Notes: generated from the sequence alone by a model not told the origin. Positions 35,561-46,238 are shown, counted from the first letter of the stretch. The stretch is 64,000 nucleotides of DNA from Pseudomonas xantholysinigenes (GCF_014268885.2 NZ_CP077095.1:2423501-2487500), one strand, 5' to 3'. A program made the numbers and translations.

Positions 35561-35574
35561 AGTACAAATGTACT
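35561..35574. promoter_or_regulatory. LexA2-type operator overlapping the lexA2 start
   Basis: AGTAC-AAAT-GTACT, perfect arms around a 4-nt core. It fits the GTAC-N4-GT(A/G)C pattern known for the second LexA of P. putida rather than the CTGT-N8-ACAG box of LexA1. It covers the first ATG of lexA2 (35568), so bound LexA2 would block its own cassette. Confidence 0.85.
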
Positions 35575-36185
35575 CCATGGACAATCTACCCCCCAAACGC
35601 CGCGCCATCCTCGCGTTCATCCGCGAGCGCATCACCGATCAAGGCCAGCCGCCGTCGCTGGCCGATATCGCCGAGCGCTTCGGTTTCGCCTCGCGCAGCG
35701 TGGCGCGCAAACACATCACCGCCCTGCACCAGGCCGGTTTCATCGACGTCACGCCCAATCAGGCGCGGGGTATTCGCCTGGCCGAGCCCTTGCGCCGGCC
35801 GGAAATCCTCGAAGTGCCGGTGCTTGGCCAGGTGGCCGCCGGCGCGCCCATCGGCCCCGACCTTGATATCCACGAGCAGTTGCTGCTCGATCCCAGCCTG
35901 TTCCGGCGCACGCCGGACTACTTGCTCAAGGTGCGCGGCGACTCGATGATTGACGACGGCATCTTCGACGGCGACCTGGTCGGCATTCGCCAGCAGGGCG
36001 AGGCCCGCGATGGGCAGATCGTGGTCGCCCGGCTCGATGGCGAGGTGACCATCAAGCGTCTGCAGCGCACCCGTGGCGGCTATCGCCTGCTGCCGCGCAA
36101 CCCTGCCTATGCCCCGATCGACATCAGCCCGGAGCGCGAATTCTTCATCGAAGGCGTGTTCTGCGGCCTGCTGAGGCGTGACTGA
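35568..36185 (+). CDS. lexA2: LexA2, SOS-type repressor of the mutagenesis cassette
   Basis: 205 residues (202 if the second ATG at 35577 is used). The winged helix domain is residues 1-70. The self-cleavage site Ala91-Gly92 lies in GQVAAGAP, with catalytic Ser126 (GDSM) and Lys163. It represses lexA2-imuA-imuB-dnaE2 until RecA filaments trigger cleavage. The operator lies on the start codon. No strong Shine-Dalgarno is seen for either ATG, so initiation may be weak or leaderless. Its stop overlaps the imuA start (TGATG). Confidence 0.95.
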   Translation: MYSMDNLPPKRRAILAFIRERITDQGQPPSLADIAERFGFASRSVARKHITALHQAGFIDVTPNQARGIRLAEPLRRPEILEVPVLGQVAAGAPIGPDLDIHEQLLLDPSLFRRTPDYLLKVRGDSMIDDGIFDGDLVGIRQQGEARDGQIVVARLDGEVTIKRLQRTRGGYRLLPRNPAYAPIDISPEREFFIEGVFCGLLRRD

Positions 36186-36805
36186 TGGGCGCGGTAGTCG
36201 ACCTCGAGCGGCTGCTCGACCAGCGTCAGGTCTGGCGTGGGCGGCAAGCTCAGGCGCGGCCACAGGCGTTGCAGCCCAGCGGGCATGCCGCGCTTGATGC
36301 GCGGCTGCCAGATGGCGGCTGGCCTGCCGCTGCGCTCAGCGAACTGCTGCTGGCCAGCCCGGGTTGTGGCGAGTTGCAATTGCTGTGGCCGACCCTGGCG
36401 CGCTTGACCGGCGCGGGCGAACGGGTGGTGCTGGTGGCGCCGCCGTTCATTCCCTACGCGCCGGCCTGGCAGGCGGCGGGGGTGGACCTGCGTTGGCTGG
36501 CGCAGGTCGAGGCCGAGGGCAACGATGGCTTGTGGGCTGCGGAGCAATGCCTGCGCTCGGGCAGTTGCGCGGCTGTGCTGTGTTGGCCGGCGCGCGCCGA
36601 TGACCGCGCGCTGCGTCGCCTGCAGGTTGCGGCGGAAACCGGCGAGGCCCTGGCCTTTGCCTGCAGGGGGCAGCAGGCCGCGCACAACCCGTCGCCCGCG
36701 GCCCTGCGCATCGCCATCGACAGCCGGCCGGCGCAATGGCGTGTGCTCAAGTGCCGGGGCGGCTTGCCGCCGGCCGCGCCCATCGCCTGCCCGGGATGGG
36801 GCTGA
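36185..36805 (+). CDS. imuA: ImuA (SulA/RecA-like) translesion accessory protein
   Basis: 206 residues. A RecA/SulA-like core: SELLLASPGCGELQLLWP, GERVVLVAPPF, LRSGSCAAVLCWP and a long C-terminal region. In Caulobacter and Pseudomonas ImuA, ImuB and DnaE2 form a damage-induced mutasome. ATG shares one base with the lexA2 stop; imuB starts 6 nt after its stop. It lacks a convincing Walker A, as expected for ImuA. Confidence 0.92.
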   Translation: MGAVVDLERLLDQRQVWRGRQAQARPQALQPSGHAALDARLPDGGWPAAALSELLLASPGCGELQLLWPTLARLTGAGERVVLVAPPFIPYAPAWQAAGVDLRWLAQVEAEGNDGLWAAEQCLRSGSCAAVLCWPARADDRALRRLQVAAETGEALAFACRGQQAAHNPSPAALRIAIDSRPAQWRVLKCRGGLPPAAPIACPGWG

Positions 36806-36811
36806 TGCGCC

Positions 36812-38230
36812 ATGCTCTGGGCCTGCATCCTGTTTCCCCAGCTGGCGCTGGACACGGTCCTGCGCGAGCGCGACGACCCTGATACCCCGCTGGCCGTGAT
36901 CGGTGGACCGACCCAGCGTCGCGTCCTCCAGGCGGTCAATGCGCCAGCCCGCGCCCTGGGCTTGCGCGCGGGGCAGACCCTGACCGCCGCCCGGGCCTTG
37001 GCTGACGGCTTCAGCTGTGTCGAGGTCGAGCCGGCACGCATCGACCAGGTTCAGCAACTGCTTGCGGCCTGGGCCTATCGCTTCAGTGCTCAGGTCAGCC
37101 TGCATTACCCGCGGGCGTTGTTGCTGGAGATCGGTTCGAGCCTGCAATTGTTCGGTCCCTGGCCCGCGTTCGAGGCGCGGCTGCGCCAGGAACTGGCCGA
37201 GCTGGGGCTGCGTCAGCGCATCGTCGTGGCCAGCAACCCGGTGGCGGCGCGAATCCTTGCCAATGGCCATGACGGTCTGGCGTTGACTTGCCCGCAGGCC
37301 ACCCGCGACAGCTTGCAGCACCTGCCGGTCGAGCGGGCCGGCCTGCCCGCCGAGGTGGCCGAGGCGTTCAGCCGCATGGGCCTGCGTCGGCTCGGGCAGG
37401 TCCTGGCCTTGCCGCGCGAGGCCTTGGCCAGGCGTTTCAGCGCCCAGGTGCAGTTGCACCTGGACCAGTTGCTTGGCCTGCGTACCCTGGGCCTGGACTT
37501 CTACCAGCCGCCCGATCGCTTCGACGCGCGCCTGGAACTGAACTTCGACGTCGAGTCGCACCAGGCGCTGCTGTTCCCCTTGCGCCGGCTGATCAACGAC
37601 CTGGCCGCGTTCCTCGGCGGACGCGATTGCGGCGTACAGCGTTTCGAGCTGCACCTGGAGCACGCCGAAGGGCCTGATACCTTGCTCAAGGTCGGGCTGC
37701 TGGCTGCCGAGCGCGAGGCCGCGATGCTGTTCGAACTGGCCCGTGGGCGCCTGGAGCCGCTACGGATTCCAGCCCCGGTACGTAACCTGCGGCTGGTCGC
37801 CGCCGACCTGCCCCCCTTTGTACCCCAGCACCAGGCTTTGTTCGAAGCCCGCGCCCAGCAGGCACAGCCTTGGGAGCAACTGCGTGAGCGCCTGCGCGCC
37901 CGCCTGGGCGATGACGCGGTCACAGGGTTGTGCGCTGCCGCCGATCATCGTCCCGAATGCGCCTGGCAGCCGGCGGAGCAGGGCGCCCAGGGCCACCTGG
38001 TGATGGCCCCCGGCAGTCGCCCTGGCTGGCTGCTGGCCGAACCCCAGGTGCTGTCCGAGGTCGGCTTGCAGTGGTTGGGGCCGGCCGAGCGGATCGAGTC
38101 CGGTTGGTGGGACGGTGGTGATGTGCGACGTGACTATTACCGGGTCCAGACCCGTGACGGCCTGCGTGGCTGGGCCTTTCGCGACTTGGCGGCGCCCGGG
38201 CCGCTGTGGTTGCAAGGCTGGTTCGCATGA
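36812..38230 (+). CDS. imuB: ImuB, catalytically degenerate Y-family polymerase
   Basis: 472 residues. Y-family fold, but the opening ILFPQLALD replaces the catalytic DxD start of active Y polymerases, so it is a non-catalytic hub as in known ImuB. The helix-hairpin and little-finger parts (about 170-340) are present, followed by the long C-terminal tail that binds DnaE2 and ImuA; a beta-clamp motif is expected near 340-360 but I could not fix it. Its stop overlaps the dnaE2 start as ATGA. Confidence 0.94.
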   Translation: MLWACILFPQLALDTVLRERDDPDTPLAVIGGPTQRRVLQAVNAPARALGLRAGQTLTAARALADGFSCVEVEPARIDQVQQLLAAWAYRFSAQVSLHYPRALLLEIGSSLQLFGPWPAFEARLRQELAELGLRQRIVVASNPVAARILANGHDGLALTCPQATRDSLQHLPVERAGLPAEVAEAFSRMGLRRLGQVLALPREALARRFSAQVQLHLDQLLGLRTLGLDFYQPPDRFDARLELNFDVESHQALLFPLRRLINDLAAFLGGRDCGVQRFELHLEHAEGPDTLLKVGLLAAEREAAMLFELARGRLEPLRIPAPVRNLRLVAADLPPFVPQHQALFEARAQQAQPWEQLRERLRARLGDDAVTGLCAAADHRPECAWQPAEQGAQGHLVMAPGSRPGWLLAEPQVLSEVGLQWLGPAERIESGWWDGGDVRRDYYRVQTRDGLRGWAFRDLAAPGPLWLQGWFA

Positions 38231-41200
38231 GCGGGCAGGGTTACGCCGAGCTGCATTGCCTGTCGAACTTCAGTTTCCAGCGCGGCGCCTCCAGCGCCGA
38301 CGAGCTGTTTCGTCGAGCGCGCGAGCAGGGCTACCAGGCCCTGGCGATCACCGATGAATGCTCCTTGGCCGGCATCGTTCGGGCCTGGCAGGCTGCAAGG
38401 CAGCATGAGCTGCGCCTGATCGTCGGGAGCGAGGTGCAGGTGCACCAAGGGCCCAAGCTGGTTTTGCTGGTGCAGGACCTTGCTGGCTACCAGAACCTCT
38501 GCGCGCTGATCACCCGTGCGCGACGGCGGGCTGAAAAAGGCAGCTACCTACTGCTCGCCGAGGATCTCGAGGCGCACCACCAAGGCTTGCTGGCCTTGTG
38601 GGTGGCGGCGAGCGACGACGGCGAAGCCGCCCGTTTGCACGCTGTGTTCGGCGAACGCCTGTGGCTCGCAGTGCACCTGCATCGCGGCGTCGACGACCGG
38701 CGGCGCCTGGCCGAGCTGCGGGCGCTGGGCGCACGCACGGGCATACCGCTGGTGGCCTGTGGTGATGTACACATGCATGTGCGCGGTCGACGCGCGCTGC
38801 AGGACTGCATGACCGCCATCCGCGCGCACTGCCCGGTGACCGAGGCCGGCCGATTCCTGTTCGCCAACGGCGAGCGCCACCTGCGCAGCCTCGAGCAGTT
38901 GCGCGAGTTGTATCCGCCGGACCTGCTGGCGCAGACCCTGGCGCTGGCCGAGCGCTGCAGCTTCGACCTGGGCGAGTTGCAGTACCAGTATCCACGTGAG
39001 CTGGTACCCGAGGGCCAGACGCCGGCCAGCTGGTTGCGCACGCTGTGTGAGCGTGGCTTGCCCGAACGTTGGCCGCATGGGCCGAGCGATAAGGTGCGCG
39101 AGGTGCTGGGCCGGGAGTTGGCCCTGATCGAGGAGCTGGGTTACGAGAGCTATTTCCTCACCGTCCACGACATCGTCGCCTTCGCCCGCCGCCAGCGCAT
39201 CCTGTGCCAGGGGCGTGGCTCGGCGGCCAACTCGGTGGTGTGCTTCGTGCTCGGCATCACCGAGCTCGACCCGATGGAGCATCGGCTGCTGTTCGAGCGC
39301 TTCCTGTCCCGCGAGCGCAACGAGCCGCCGGATATCGACGTGGACTTCGAGCACGAGCGCCGCGAGGAGGTGATCCAGTACGTCTTTCGCCGTTATGGCC
39401 GGCACCGCGCCGCCTTGACCGCGGTGGTCAGCAGCTACCACGCCGCAGGCGCGGTGCGTGATGTGGCGCGCGCGCTGGGGCTGCCGGCCGACCAGGTAGA
39501 CGCCCTGGCCAAGTGCTGCGGGCGCTGGAGTGATCGCATCCCGGATGCCGCGCGCCTGGCCGAGGCTGGGTTCGATGCCCAGAGCCCTTCGCTGCGACGC
39601 ATCCTGGTACTGGCCGGCGAGCTGATCGGCTTCCCCCGGCACCTGTCGCAGCACCCGGGAGGTTTCGTCATTTCCGAGCAGTCGCTGGACCAGCTGGTGC
39701 CGGTGGAGAACGCAGCCATGGCCGAGCGCACGGTGATCCAGTGGGACAAGGACGATCTGGACATGGTCGGCTTGCTCAAGGTCGATGTGCTGGCCTTGGG
39801 CATGCTCAGCGCGCTGCGCCGTTGCTTCGACCTGATGGCGTTGCACCGGGGGCATGAGTACCGCCTGGCGACCCTGCCCAAGGAAGACCCGGCCACCTAC
39901 GCCATGATCAGCCGCGCCGAGACCATGGGCGTGTTCCAGATCGAATCGCGGGCGCAGATGGCCATGCTGCCCCGGCTGAAGCCCGAGAAGTTCTATGACC
40001 TGGTGATCGAGGTGGCGATCGTGCGCCCCGGGCCGATCCAGGGCGACATGGTCCACCCGTATCTGCGGCGGCGCTTGAAGGAGGAGCCCGTCAGCTATCC
40101 CTCGGAAAAGCTCAAGGCGGTTTTCGAGCGTACCCTGGGCGTGCCGCTGTTCCAGGAACAGGTCATGGAGCTGGCCATGGTCGCCGCCGACTACAGCCCG
40201 GGCGAGGCCGACCAGCTACGGCGCAGCATGGCCGCCTGGAAGCGCCATGGCGGCCTGGAGCCGCACCGGGTGCGGCTGATCGAAGGCATGCTGCGCAACG
40301 GCTACGATCGGAGCTTCGCCGAACGCATCTTCGAGCAGATCAAGGGCTTTGGCAGCTACGGCTTTCCCGAGTCCCACGCCGCCAGCTTCGCCTTGCTGTG
40401 CTATGCCAGCAGCTGGCTCAAGTGCCATGAGCCGGCGATCTTCACCTGCGCGCTGGTCAACAGCTGGCCGATGGGCTTCTACAGCCCCGACCAACTGTTG
40501 CAGGAGGCGCGCCGCCAGGGCATCGAGGTGCGCCCGGTGGATGTGTTCCACAGCGCCTGGGATTGCACCCTGGAGCCAGTGGGCGAGGGTGTCCTGGCGA
40601 TCCGCCTGGGTTTGCGGCAGATTCGTGGCTTCAATGAGGCGGATGCCAGGCGCCTGGAGCAGGCGCGCGCGCAGCGACCTTGGCGCGATGTCGAGGACCT
40701 GTGCCTGCGTGTCGGCCTCGATGCCCGGGCCAGGGCGCGGCTGGCGGATGCCGGGGCCTTGCGCGGGTTGGCCGGCGACCGGCACCAGGCGCGCTGGCAG
40801 GTGGCGGCGGTGCAGGCGCAGTTGCCGTTGTTCGCCCAGCTTGAGCGCGCGCCGGAGCCGGAGGTGACACTGCCGACGCCGACGCAGGGCGAGGACCTGG
40901 CCGCCGACTATCACACGCTGGGCACCACCCTGGGGCCGCATCCACTGACGTTGCTGCGCCCGCGCTTGCGGGCGTTGGGATGCCGCAGCTCCCAGGAGCT
41001 GGCCGCTGTCGAGCATGGCGACAGCGTGGCGGTGGCCGGCATCGTGGTGGGGCGACAGCGGCCGCAAACGGCCAGCGGCGTGACCTTCGTCACCCTCGAG
41101 GATGAGTTCGGGATGGTCAACGTGGTGGTCTGGCGCGCGCTGGCCGAGCGGCAGCGGCGGGCGCTGGTGGGCTCGCGGTTGCTTAAGGTCAGCGGGCGAC

Positions 41201-41301
41201 TGGAGCAGGAGAAGGGCGTGCGGCACCTGATTGCGCGGCGTCTGGAGGATATCAGCCCGCTGCTCAATGGGCTGGATGTACGCAGCCGGGACTTCCATTG
41301 A
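38227..41301 (+). CDS. dnaE2: DnaE2 (ImuC) error-prone DNA polymerase
   Basis: 1024 residues. The N-terminal PHP domain begins [12 protein letters not shown]. The polymerase III alpha-type palm carries [13 protein letters not shown] (about 366) with its catalytic acidic residues, then the fingers, helix-hairpin-helix and a C-terminal OB fold ([14 protein letters not shown]...MVNVVVW). It synthesises past lesions in the imu cassette. Start 38227 gives the ATGA overlap with imuB; a frame-open ATG 21 nt upstream is less likely. Confidence 0.96.
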   Translation: MSGQGYAELHCLSNFSFQRGASSADELFRRAREQGYQALAITDECSLAGIVRAWQAARQHELRLIVGSEVQVHQGPKLVLLVQDLAGYQNLCALITRARRRAEKGSYLLLAEDLEAHHQGLLALWVAASDDGEAARLHAVFGERLWLAVHLHRGVDDRRRLAELRALGARTGIPLVACGDVHMHVRGRRALQDCMTAIRAHCPVTEAGRFLFANGERHLRSLEQLRELYPPDLLAQTLALAERCSFDLGELQYQYPRELVPEGQTPASWLRTLCERGLPERWPHGPSDKVREVLGRELALIEELGYESYFLTVHDIVAFARRQRILCQGRGSAANSVVCFVLGITELDPMEHRLLFERFLSRERNEPPDIDVDFEHERREEVIQYVFRRYGRHRAALTAVVSSYHAAGAVRDVARALGLPADQVDALAKCCGRWSDRIPDAARLAEAGFDAQSPSLRRILVLAGELIGFPRHLSQHPGGFVISEQSLDQLVPVENAAMAERTVIQWDKDDLDMVGLLKVDVLALGMLSALRRCFDLMALHRGHEYRLATLPKEDPATYAMISRAETMGVFQIESRAQMAMLPRLKPEKFYDLVIEVAIVRPGPIQGDMVHPYLRRRLKEEPVSYPSEKLKAVFERTLGVPLFQEQVMELAMVAADYSPGEADQLRRSMAAWKRHGGLEPHRVRLIEGMLRNGYDRSFAERIFEQIKGFGSYGFPESHAASFALLCYASSWLKCHEPAIFTCALVNSWPMGFYSPDQLLQEARRQGIEVRPVDVFHSAWDCTLEPVGEGVLAIRLGLRQIRGFNEADARRLEQARAQRPWRDVEDLCLRVGLDARARARLADAGALRGLAGDRHQARWQVAAVQAQLPLFAQLERAPEPEVTLPTPTQGEDLAADYHTLGTTLGPHPLTLLRPRLRALGCRSSQELAAVEHGDSVAVAGIVVGRQRPQTASGVTFVTLEDEFGMVNVVVWRALAERQRRALVGSRLLKVSGRLEQEKGVRHLIARRLEDISPLLNGLDVRSRDFH

Positions 41302-41315
41302 TGCCGCCCACGACG

Positions 41316-41346
41316 CTGTAGGAGCCTTGCCGGCTGGCCCCTACAG
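41316..41346. terminator. REP-like hairpin between dnaE2 and aldo/keto reductase
   Basis: Stem CTGTAGGAGCC (41316-41326) with GGCCCCTACAG (41336-41346), one mismatch, short loop. This is a common Pseudomonas intergenic palindrome; it separates two convergent genes. Confidence 0.65.
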
Positions 41347-41354
41347 GCGGGTTG

Positions 41355-42176
41355 TCAGACCATCGCCAGGCGCTGCTTGCGTGTCGGAGGCGCAAACGCC
41401 TGGTCGATCGCCCGCAGGTCTTCTTCGCTCAACACCAGCTCAGCGGCTTGTGCATTCAAGCGCACATGCTTGGGGTTCACCGCCTTGGGAATGGCGATCA
41501 CCCCTTCGTCGCGCGTCACCCAGGCCAGGCTCACCTGCGCTGGCGTGGCGCCATGGCGTGCGCCAACCTGGGCCATCACCGGGTGATGCAACAACCGTCC
41601 GGCTTGGGCCAGCGGGCAGTAGGCCATGACTGGCAGCTGCTGCGCGCGGCTCCAGGGCAGCAGGTCGAACTCGATACCCCGTTCGGCCGGGTTGTACAGC
41701 ACCTGGTTGGTGGCACAGGCGGCGTTGTCCAGCTCGTGCATGTCGTCCAGGTCGAAGTTGGACACGCCCCATCGGCGGATCTTGCCCTGTTCGATCAACC
41801 GCTCGAACGCCTCCACCGTCTCTTCCAGCGGGTACTGCCCGCGCCAGTGCAGCAGGTACAGGTCGATGCAGTCGGTGCCCAGCCGTTTCAGGCTGCGTTC
41901 GCAGGCGGCCGGCACGCCGCGCTGGCTGGCATTGTGCGGATAGACCTTGCTGACCAGGAACACCTGTTCGCGACGCCCGGCGATGGCTTGGCCGACCACT
42001 TGCTCGGCAGCGCCTTCGGCGTACATTTCCGCGGTGTCGATGAGGGTCAGCCCCAGGTCCATGCCTTGTTGCAGGGCCGCCACCTCGGCGGCCTTGCGCC
42101 CGGGGTCCTCGCCCATGTACCAGGTACCCTGGCCAATGCTCGGCACGCGGTTGCCCGCCAGATTCACGTAGCGCAT
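41355..42176 (-). CDS. Aldo/keto reductase
   Basis: 273 residues, TIM-barrel AKR. The catalytic tetrad is in place: Asp47, Tyr52, Lys77, His110. It reduces aldehydes or ketones with NADPH; IPKAV near residue 235 is part of the cofactor site. Its start overlaps the end of the LysR gene by 13 nt, so the two are cotranscribed. Substrate unknown. Confidence 0.9.
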   Translation of the reverse strand: MRYVNLAGNRVPSIGQGTWYMGEDPGRKAAEVAALQQGMDLGLTLIDTAEMYAEGAAEQVVGQAIAGRREQVFLVSKVYPHNASQRGVPAACERSLKRLGTDCIDLYLLHWRGQYPLEETVEAFERLIEQGKIRRWGVSNFDLDDMHELDNAACATNQVLYNPAERGIEFDLLPWSRAQQLPVMAYCPLAQAGRLLHHPVMAQVGARHGATPAQVSLAWVTRDEGVIAIPKAVNPKHVRLNAQAAELVLSEEDLRAIDQAFAPPTRKQRLAMV

Positions 42177-43069
42177 GTCACCTCCTGTGGATGGGTATGG
42201 GTAAGCAGGATATCGAGCAGTGCCTCGGCGGCTTTCGACAGCTTGTGATCGTTAAGGGCGATCACGCCGATGCGTCGCTCCACGCTGGGGTCGACCAGTG
42301 GCACGCAGCGGGCGCCGAGTTCCTGCATCTGCCCGATGCACAGGGCCGGCACGGCGCTGACCCCCAGGCCACTGGCGACCATGCGGCCAATGGTCGACAG
42401 TTGATGGCTCTCGAAGGCTACCGCCAGCTTGCCATGGTTGGCGGCCAGGTGTTGCTCGAGTAGCAGGCGTACCGCCGAGGGGCGCTGCAGGGCAATGAAA
42501 TCCTGGGCCAGCAGTTCTTGCCAGCGCACCTGGGATTGGCGGGCGAGGGGCGAATCGGCGGGGACCACGGCGACGAACCGGTCCAGGTACAACGGATGAA
42601 AACGCAATGCTTCGCTACTGTCGGGCTCGAAGCCGATGCCCAGTTCGACGCGGCGGTGGCGCACCAACTCCAATACTTGCTCGTTGATCACGTCGTGCAC
42701 GGTGACGTTGACCTTGGGGTAGCGCTGGCGAAACACCTTCAGCGACTGCGGCAGCAGGTTGCCGGCAAAGGCCGGCATGGCCGCCACCGACACCCGGCCC
42801 AGTTGCAGGGTGAAACGCTGGCGCAGCATCTCCTCGGTGTCGTCCCAGTCGGCCAGCAGGCGCCGGGCCAGGGGCAGCAGCACCTCGCCCTCGGGCGTGA
42901 GGCTGACGCTGCGGGTGGTGCGGCTGAGCAGGGCGCCGCCGAGGTTGTCCTCCAAGGCCTTGATGGTCAGGCTCAGGGCCGGTTGCGACACGTGCAGGTG
43001 CTCGCCGGCCTGGGCGAAGCTCTGGTACTTGGCCACGGTGACGAAGGCACGCAGCTGCTTAACGTTCAT
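42164..43069 (-). CDS. LysR-family regulator next to the CoA-transferase operon
   Basis: 301 residues. The helix-turn-helix is at about residues 16-40 ([23 protein letters not shown]), followed by a substrate-binding domain. It is divergent from scoA-scoB-atoE with a 120-bp gap, the usual layout for a LysR activator of the adjacent operon. The gap holds an inverted repeat TTGTTTT/AAAACAA. Start 43069 gives the standard LysR N-terminus; longer frames upstream run into the promoter. Confidence 0.88.
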   Translation of the reverse strand: MNVKQLRAFVTVAKYQSFAQAGEHLHVSQPALSLTIKALEDNLGGALLSRTTRSVSLTPEGEVLLPLARRLLADWDDTEEMLRQRFTLQLGRVSVAAMPAFAGNLLPQSLKVFRQRYPKVNVTVHDVINEQVLELVRHRRVELGIGFEPDSSEALRFHPLYLDRFVAVVPADSPLARQSQVRWQELLAQDFIALQRPSAVRLLLEQHLAANHGKLAVAFESHQLSTIGRMVASGLGVSAVPALCIGQMQELGARCVPLVDPSVERRIGVIALNDHKLSKAAEALLDILLTHTHPQEVTCAT

Positions 43070-43083
43070 GACAGGCTCGACCT

Positions 43084-43120
43084 TTGTTTTGGAAAAGTTA
43101 TCAATCGATGATGAAAACAA
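43084..43120. promoter_or_regulatory. Possible LysR operator upstream of scoA
   Basis: Inverted repeat TTGTTTT (43084-43090) and AAAACAA (43114-43120) separated by 23 bp, in the AT-rich divergent promoter between the LysR gene and scoA. A suggestion only. Confidence 0.4.
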
Positions 43121-43189
43121 AATTAACAAATCAGTCGACTACAGTGAAGATGACCGTACGGTTCCAACAACTACAAAAGGCGACTGAGC

Positions 43190-43888
43190 ATGGCCGGACT
43201 GGACAAGCGTGTAGCAACCTATGAAGAGGCCCTGGCAGGCCTGACCGACGACATGACGGTACTGGCCGGCGGCTTTGGTCTGTGCGGCATCCCGGAAAAC
43301 CTCATCGCCGAGATCAAGCGCCGCGGCGTCAAGGGCCTGACCGTGGTCTCCAACAACTGCGGCGTCGACGGCTTTGGCCTGGGCGTGCTGCTCGAAGACC
43401 GGCAGATCCGCAAGATGATCGCCTCCTACGTGGGCGAAAACGCCGAGTTCGAGCGCCAGTTGCTCAGCGGCGAGCTGGAAGTGGAACTCACCCCGCAAGG
43501 CACCCTGGCCGAGAAGATGCGCGCCGGCGGCGCCGGCATCCCAGCCTTCTTCACCGCCACCGGCTACGGCACCCCGGTCGCCGAAGGCAAGGAAGTGCGC
43601 GAGTTCAAGGGCCGCAAGTACATCCTCGAAGAATCCATCACCGGCGACTTCGCCATCGTCAAGGGCTGGAAGGCCGACCACTACGGCAACGTGGTGTACC
43701 GCAACACCGCGCAGAACTTCAACCCGCTGGCCGCCACCGCCGGCAAGATCACCGTGGTCGAGGTCGAGGAGATCGTCGAGCCTGGCGTGCTGCTGCCCAG
43801 CGAGATCCACACCCCGGGCATCTATGTCGACCGGGTCATCGTCGGCACCTTCGAGAAGCGCATCGAAAAGCGCACCGTCAAGGCCTGA
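43190..43888 (+). CDS. scoA: 3-Oxoacid (acetoacetate) CoA-transferase subunit A
   Basis: 232 residues, family I CoA-transferase alpha subunit. The CoA-binding [13 protein letters not shown] (about 25-37) and the [12 protein letters not shown] block are present. With subunit B it moves CoA from succinyl- or acetyl-CoA to acetoacetate or another short acid. With atoE downstream the pair could equally be called atoD/atoA; the sequence resembles the succinyl-CoA type. Subunit B follows after 35 nt. Confidence 0.92.
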   Translation: MAGLDKRVATYEEALAGLTDDMTVLAGGFGLCGIPENLIAEIKRRGVKGLTVVSNNCGVDGFGLGVLLEDRQIRKMIASYVGENAEFERQLLSGELEVELTPQGTLAEKMRAGGAGIPAFFTATGYGTPVAEGKEVREFKGRKYILEESITGDFAIVKGWKADHYGNVVYRNTAQNFNPLAATAGKITVVEVEEIVEPGVLLPSEIHTPGIYVDRVIVGTFEKRIEKRTVKA

Positions 43889-43923
43889 GCGCCGCCCTCA
43901 AGAACAACAAAGAGATCCTGACC

Positions 43924-44580
43924 ATGGCATTGACCCGCGAACAAATGGCGCAACGCGTCGCCCGTGAACTGAAGGACGGCTACTACGTCAACCTCGGCAT
44001 CGGCATCCCCACCCTGGTGGCCAACTACGTGCCCGAGGGCATGGAAGTGATGCTGCAATCGGAGAACGGCCTGCTGGGCATGGGCGAGTTCCCTACCGAA
44101 GCCACGATCGACGCCGACATGATCAACGCCGGCAAGCAGACCGTCACCGCTCGTCGCGGCGCGTCTATCTTCGACTCGGCGCAGTCCTTCGCCATGATCC
44201 GTGGCGGCCACGTCGACCTCACCGTGCTCGGTGCCTTCGAGGTGGACGTGGAGGGCAACATCGCCTCGTGGATGATCCCCGGCAAGCTGGTCAAGGGCAT
44301 GGGCGGCGCCATGGACCTGGTGGCCGGTGCCGACAACATCATCGTCACCATGACCCACGCTTCGAAAGACGGCGAGTCCAAGCTGCTGCCCAAGTGCAGC
44401 CTGCCGCTGACCGGAGCCGGCTGCATCCGCAAGGTGCTCACCGACCTGGCTTACCTGGAGATCGACAACGGCGCTTTCATCCTGCGCGAGACCGCACCGG
44501 GGGTGAGTGTCGAGGAAATCATCGAGAAGACCGCCGGCAAGCTGATCGTGGCGGACGATGTGAAGGAAATGACCTTCTAA
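43924..44580 (+). CDS. scoB: 3-Oxoacid CoA-transferase subunit B
   Basis: 218 residues. The catalytic Glu47 lies in SENGLLG, where a glutamyl-CoA thioester forms. Nucleotide and CoA contacts come from GAMDLVAGA and the MTH region. Start 43924 is used because the open frame that continues upstream lies inside scoA. An imperfectly placed Shine-Dalgarno (AGAGATCC) precedes it. A strong hairpin with a T-run separates it from atoE. Confidence 0.93.
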   Translation: MALTREQMAQRVARELKDGYYVNLGIGIPTLVANYVPEGMEVMLQSENGLLGMGEFPTEATIDADMINAGKQTVTARRGASIFDSAQSFAMIRGGHVDLTVLGAFEVDVEGNIASWMIPGKLVKGMGGAMDLVAGADNIIVTMTHASKDGESKLLPKCSLPLTGAGCIRKVLTDLAYLEIDNGAFILRETAPGVSVEEIIEKTAGKLIVADDVKEMTF

Positions 44581-44595
44581 GCCTCACTCTTCAAC

Positions 44596-44676
44596 CCTGT
44601 GGGAGCGGGTTTACCCGCGAATGCGCCGGTACATTCACCAGCGCATTCGCGGGTAAACCCGCTCCCACAGGTTTTT
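44596..44676 (+). terminator. 31-bp perfect hairpin with T-run between scoB and atoE (REP pair)
   Basis: Arms 44596-44626 and 44641-44671 are exact reverse complements (31 bp) with a 14-nt loop, followed by TTTTT (44672-44676). The arms contain the P. putida REP sequence GGGAGCGGGTTTACCCGCG. It lies inside what looks like one operon, so it should reduce atoE transcription or stabilise scoAB mRNA. Confidence 0.8.
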
Positions 44677-44722
44677 GCGTTTTTGCTGAAATCTCCGATA
44701 AAACCAATAAAAGGAAGTCCCC

Positions 44723-46141
44723 GTGGCCGCTGATATCCAAGACAGCCGCTCCGCCCGCTTTGCCCTGCGTTGCTCCAACTGGGCCGAACGCTGGTTCCCC
44801 GACTCCTGGGTGTTCGCCGCCCTGGCCGTGATGCTGGTGTCGCTCGGCGCCCTGGCCATGGGCGCCAAGCCCACCGACACCGCCAAGGCGTTTGGCGATG
44901 GGTTCTGGAGCCTGATCCCGTTCACCATGCAGATGGCCTTCGTGGTCATCGGCGGCTATGTGGTGGCCAGTTCGCCGCCTGCCGCGCGGCTGATCGATCG
45001 CCTGGCGCGGCTGCCGCGCAACGGGCGCTCGGCGGTGTGCTGGGTGGCGTTGATTTCGATGCTCGCGTCCCTGCTCAACTGGGGCCTGTCTCTGGTGTTC
45101 GGCGGTTTGCTGGTGCGGGCCCTGGCCCGGCGCAAAGACCTGCAGATGGACTACCGCGCCGCCGGTGCCGCCGCCTACCTGGGCCTTGGCGCCGTATGGG
45201 CGCTGGGCCTGTCGTCGTCGGCCGCGCAGCTGCAGGCCAACCCGGCCAGCCTGCCGCCGTCGATCCTGTCGATCACCGGGGTGATCCCGTTCACCGAGAC
45301 CATTTTCCTCTGGCAGTCCGGAGTGATGCTGGCGGCGTTGGTAATCGTCTCGCTGGTGGTCGCCTATGCCACCGCGCCCGGCCCGAACAGCGCGCGCAGC
45401 GCCGAGGACTGCGGTGTCGACCCAAGCTTCAGCGCACCGCCGTCGCCGCAGCGTACCCGCCCCGGCGAGTGGCTGGAGTACAGCCCGATCCTGATCCTGC
45501 TGCTGGTGGCCCTGGCCGGTGGCTGGCTGTACCAGGAATTCGCCACCAAACCGGCGATCACCGCGATTTCCGGGCTGAACACCTACAACCTGCTGTTCAT
45601 CATGCTGGGTGCGTTGCTGCACTGGCGCCCGCGCAGCTTCCTCGACGCCGTGGCCCGCGCCGTGCCGACCACCACCGGGGTGTTGATCCAGTTCCCGCTG
45701 TACGGCTCGATCGCGGCGATCCTCACCCAGGTCAAGGGTGCCGATGCCCAGACCCTGGCGCACCATATCTCGCTGTTCTTCACCCAGATCGCCACCCACG
45801 ACACCTATGCGCTGCTGATGGGCGTCTACTCGGCGGTGCTGGGCTTCTTCATCCCTTCCGGCGGTGGCAAATGGATCATCGAGGCGCCCTACGTGATGCT
45901 GGTGGCCAACGACCTGCAGTATCACCTGGGCTGGGCGGTGCAGATCTACAACGCCGCTGAGGCGCTGCCGAACCTGATCAACCCGTTCTACATGCTGCCG
46001 CTGCTGGGTGTGCTGGGGCTCAAGGCGCGTGACCTGATCGGCTTCTCGTTCGTGCAGCTGCTGGTGCATGTGCCGTTGGTGCTGGTGCTGTTGTGGGCAT
46101 TGGGTACGACCTTGCAGTATGTGCCACCTGTGATGCCGTGA
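44723..46141 (+). CDS. atoE: Short-chain fatty acid transporter AtoE
   Basis: 472 residues with about 11-12 membrane helices. AtoE-family stretches include FTMQMAFVVIGGYVVASSPP, LNWGLSLVFGGLL and GFFIPSGGGKW. It imports short-chain fatty acids such as butyrate or acetoacetate, which the CoA-transferase activates. It lies 142 nt after scoB, beyond a strong hairpin, so it may be transcribed at a lower level or from its own promoter. Confidence 0.92.
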   Translation: MAADIQDSRSARFALRCSNWAERWFPDSWVFAALAVMLVSLGALAMGAKPTDTAKAFGDGFWSLIPFTMQMAFVVIGGYVVASSPPAARLIDRLARLPRNGRSAVCWVALISMLASLLNWGLSLVFGGLLVRALARRKDLQMDYRAAGAAAYLGLGAVWALGLSSSAAQLQANPASLPPSILSITGVIPFTETIFLWQSGVMLAALVIVSLVVAYATAPGPNSARSAEDCGVDPSFSAPPSPQRTRPGEWLEYSPILILLLVALAGGWLYQEFATKPAITAISGLNTYNLLFIMLGALLHWRPRSFLDAVARAVPTTTGVLIQFPLYGSIAAILTQVKGADAQTLAHHISLFFTQIATHDTYALLMGVYSAVLGFFIPSGGGKWIIEAPYVMLVANDLQYHLGWAVQIYNAAEALPNLINPFYMLPLLGVLGLKARDLIGFSFVQLLVHVPLVLVLLWALGTTLQYVPPVMP

Positions 46142-46220
46142 TCCCGCAGGCCCTTTCGTAGCCTGGCGCGCGAAAGGGTCTCGGCCGGGGTAAAGGCTTC
46201 CTTTCTCAGATTTCGATAAT

Positions 46221-46238
46221 GAATCTCAAACGAGATTC
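46221..46238. promoter_or_regulatory. Possible Fur box upstream of the TonB receptor
   Basis: GAATCTC-AAAC-GAGATTC, perfect 7-bp arms, preceded by GATAAT (46215-46220). It overlaps a sequence resembling the Fur consensus, and a ferric-siderophore receptor follows 70 nt later. Plausible, not certain. Confidence 0.5.
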
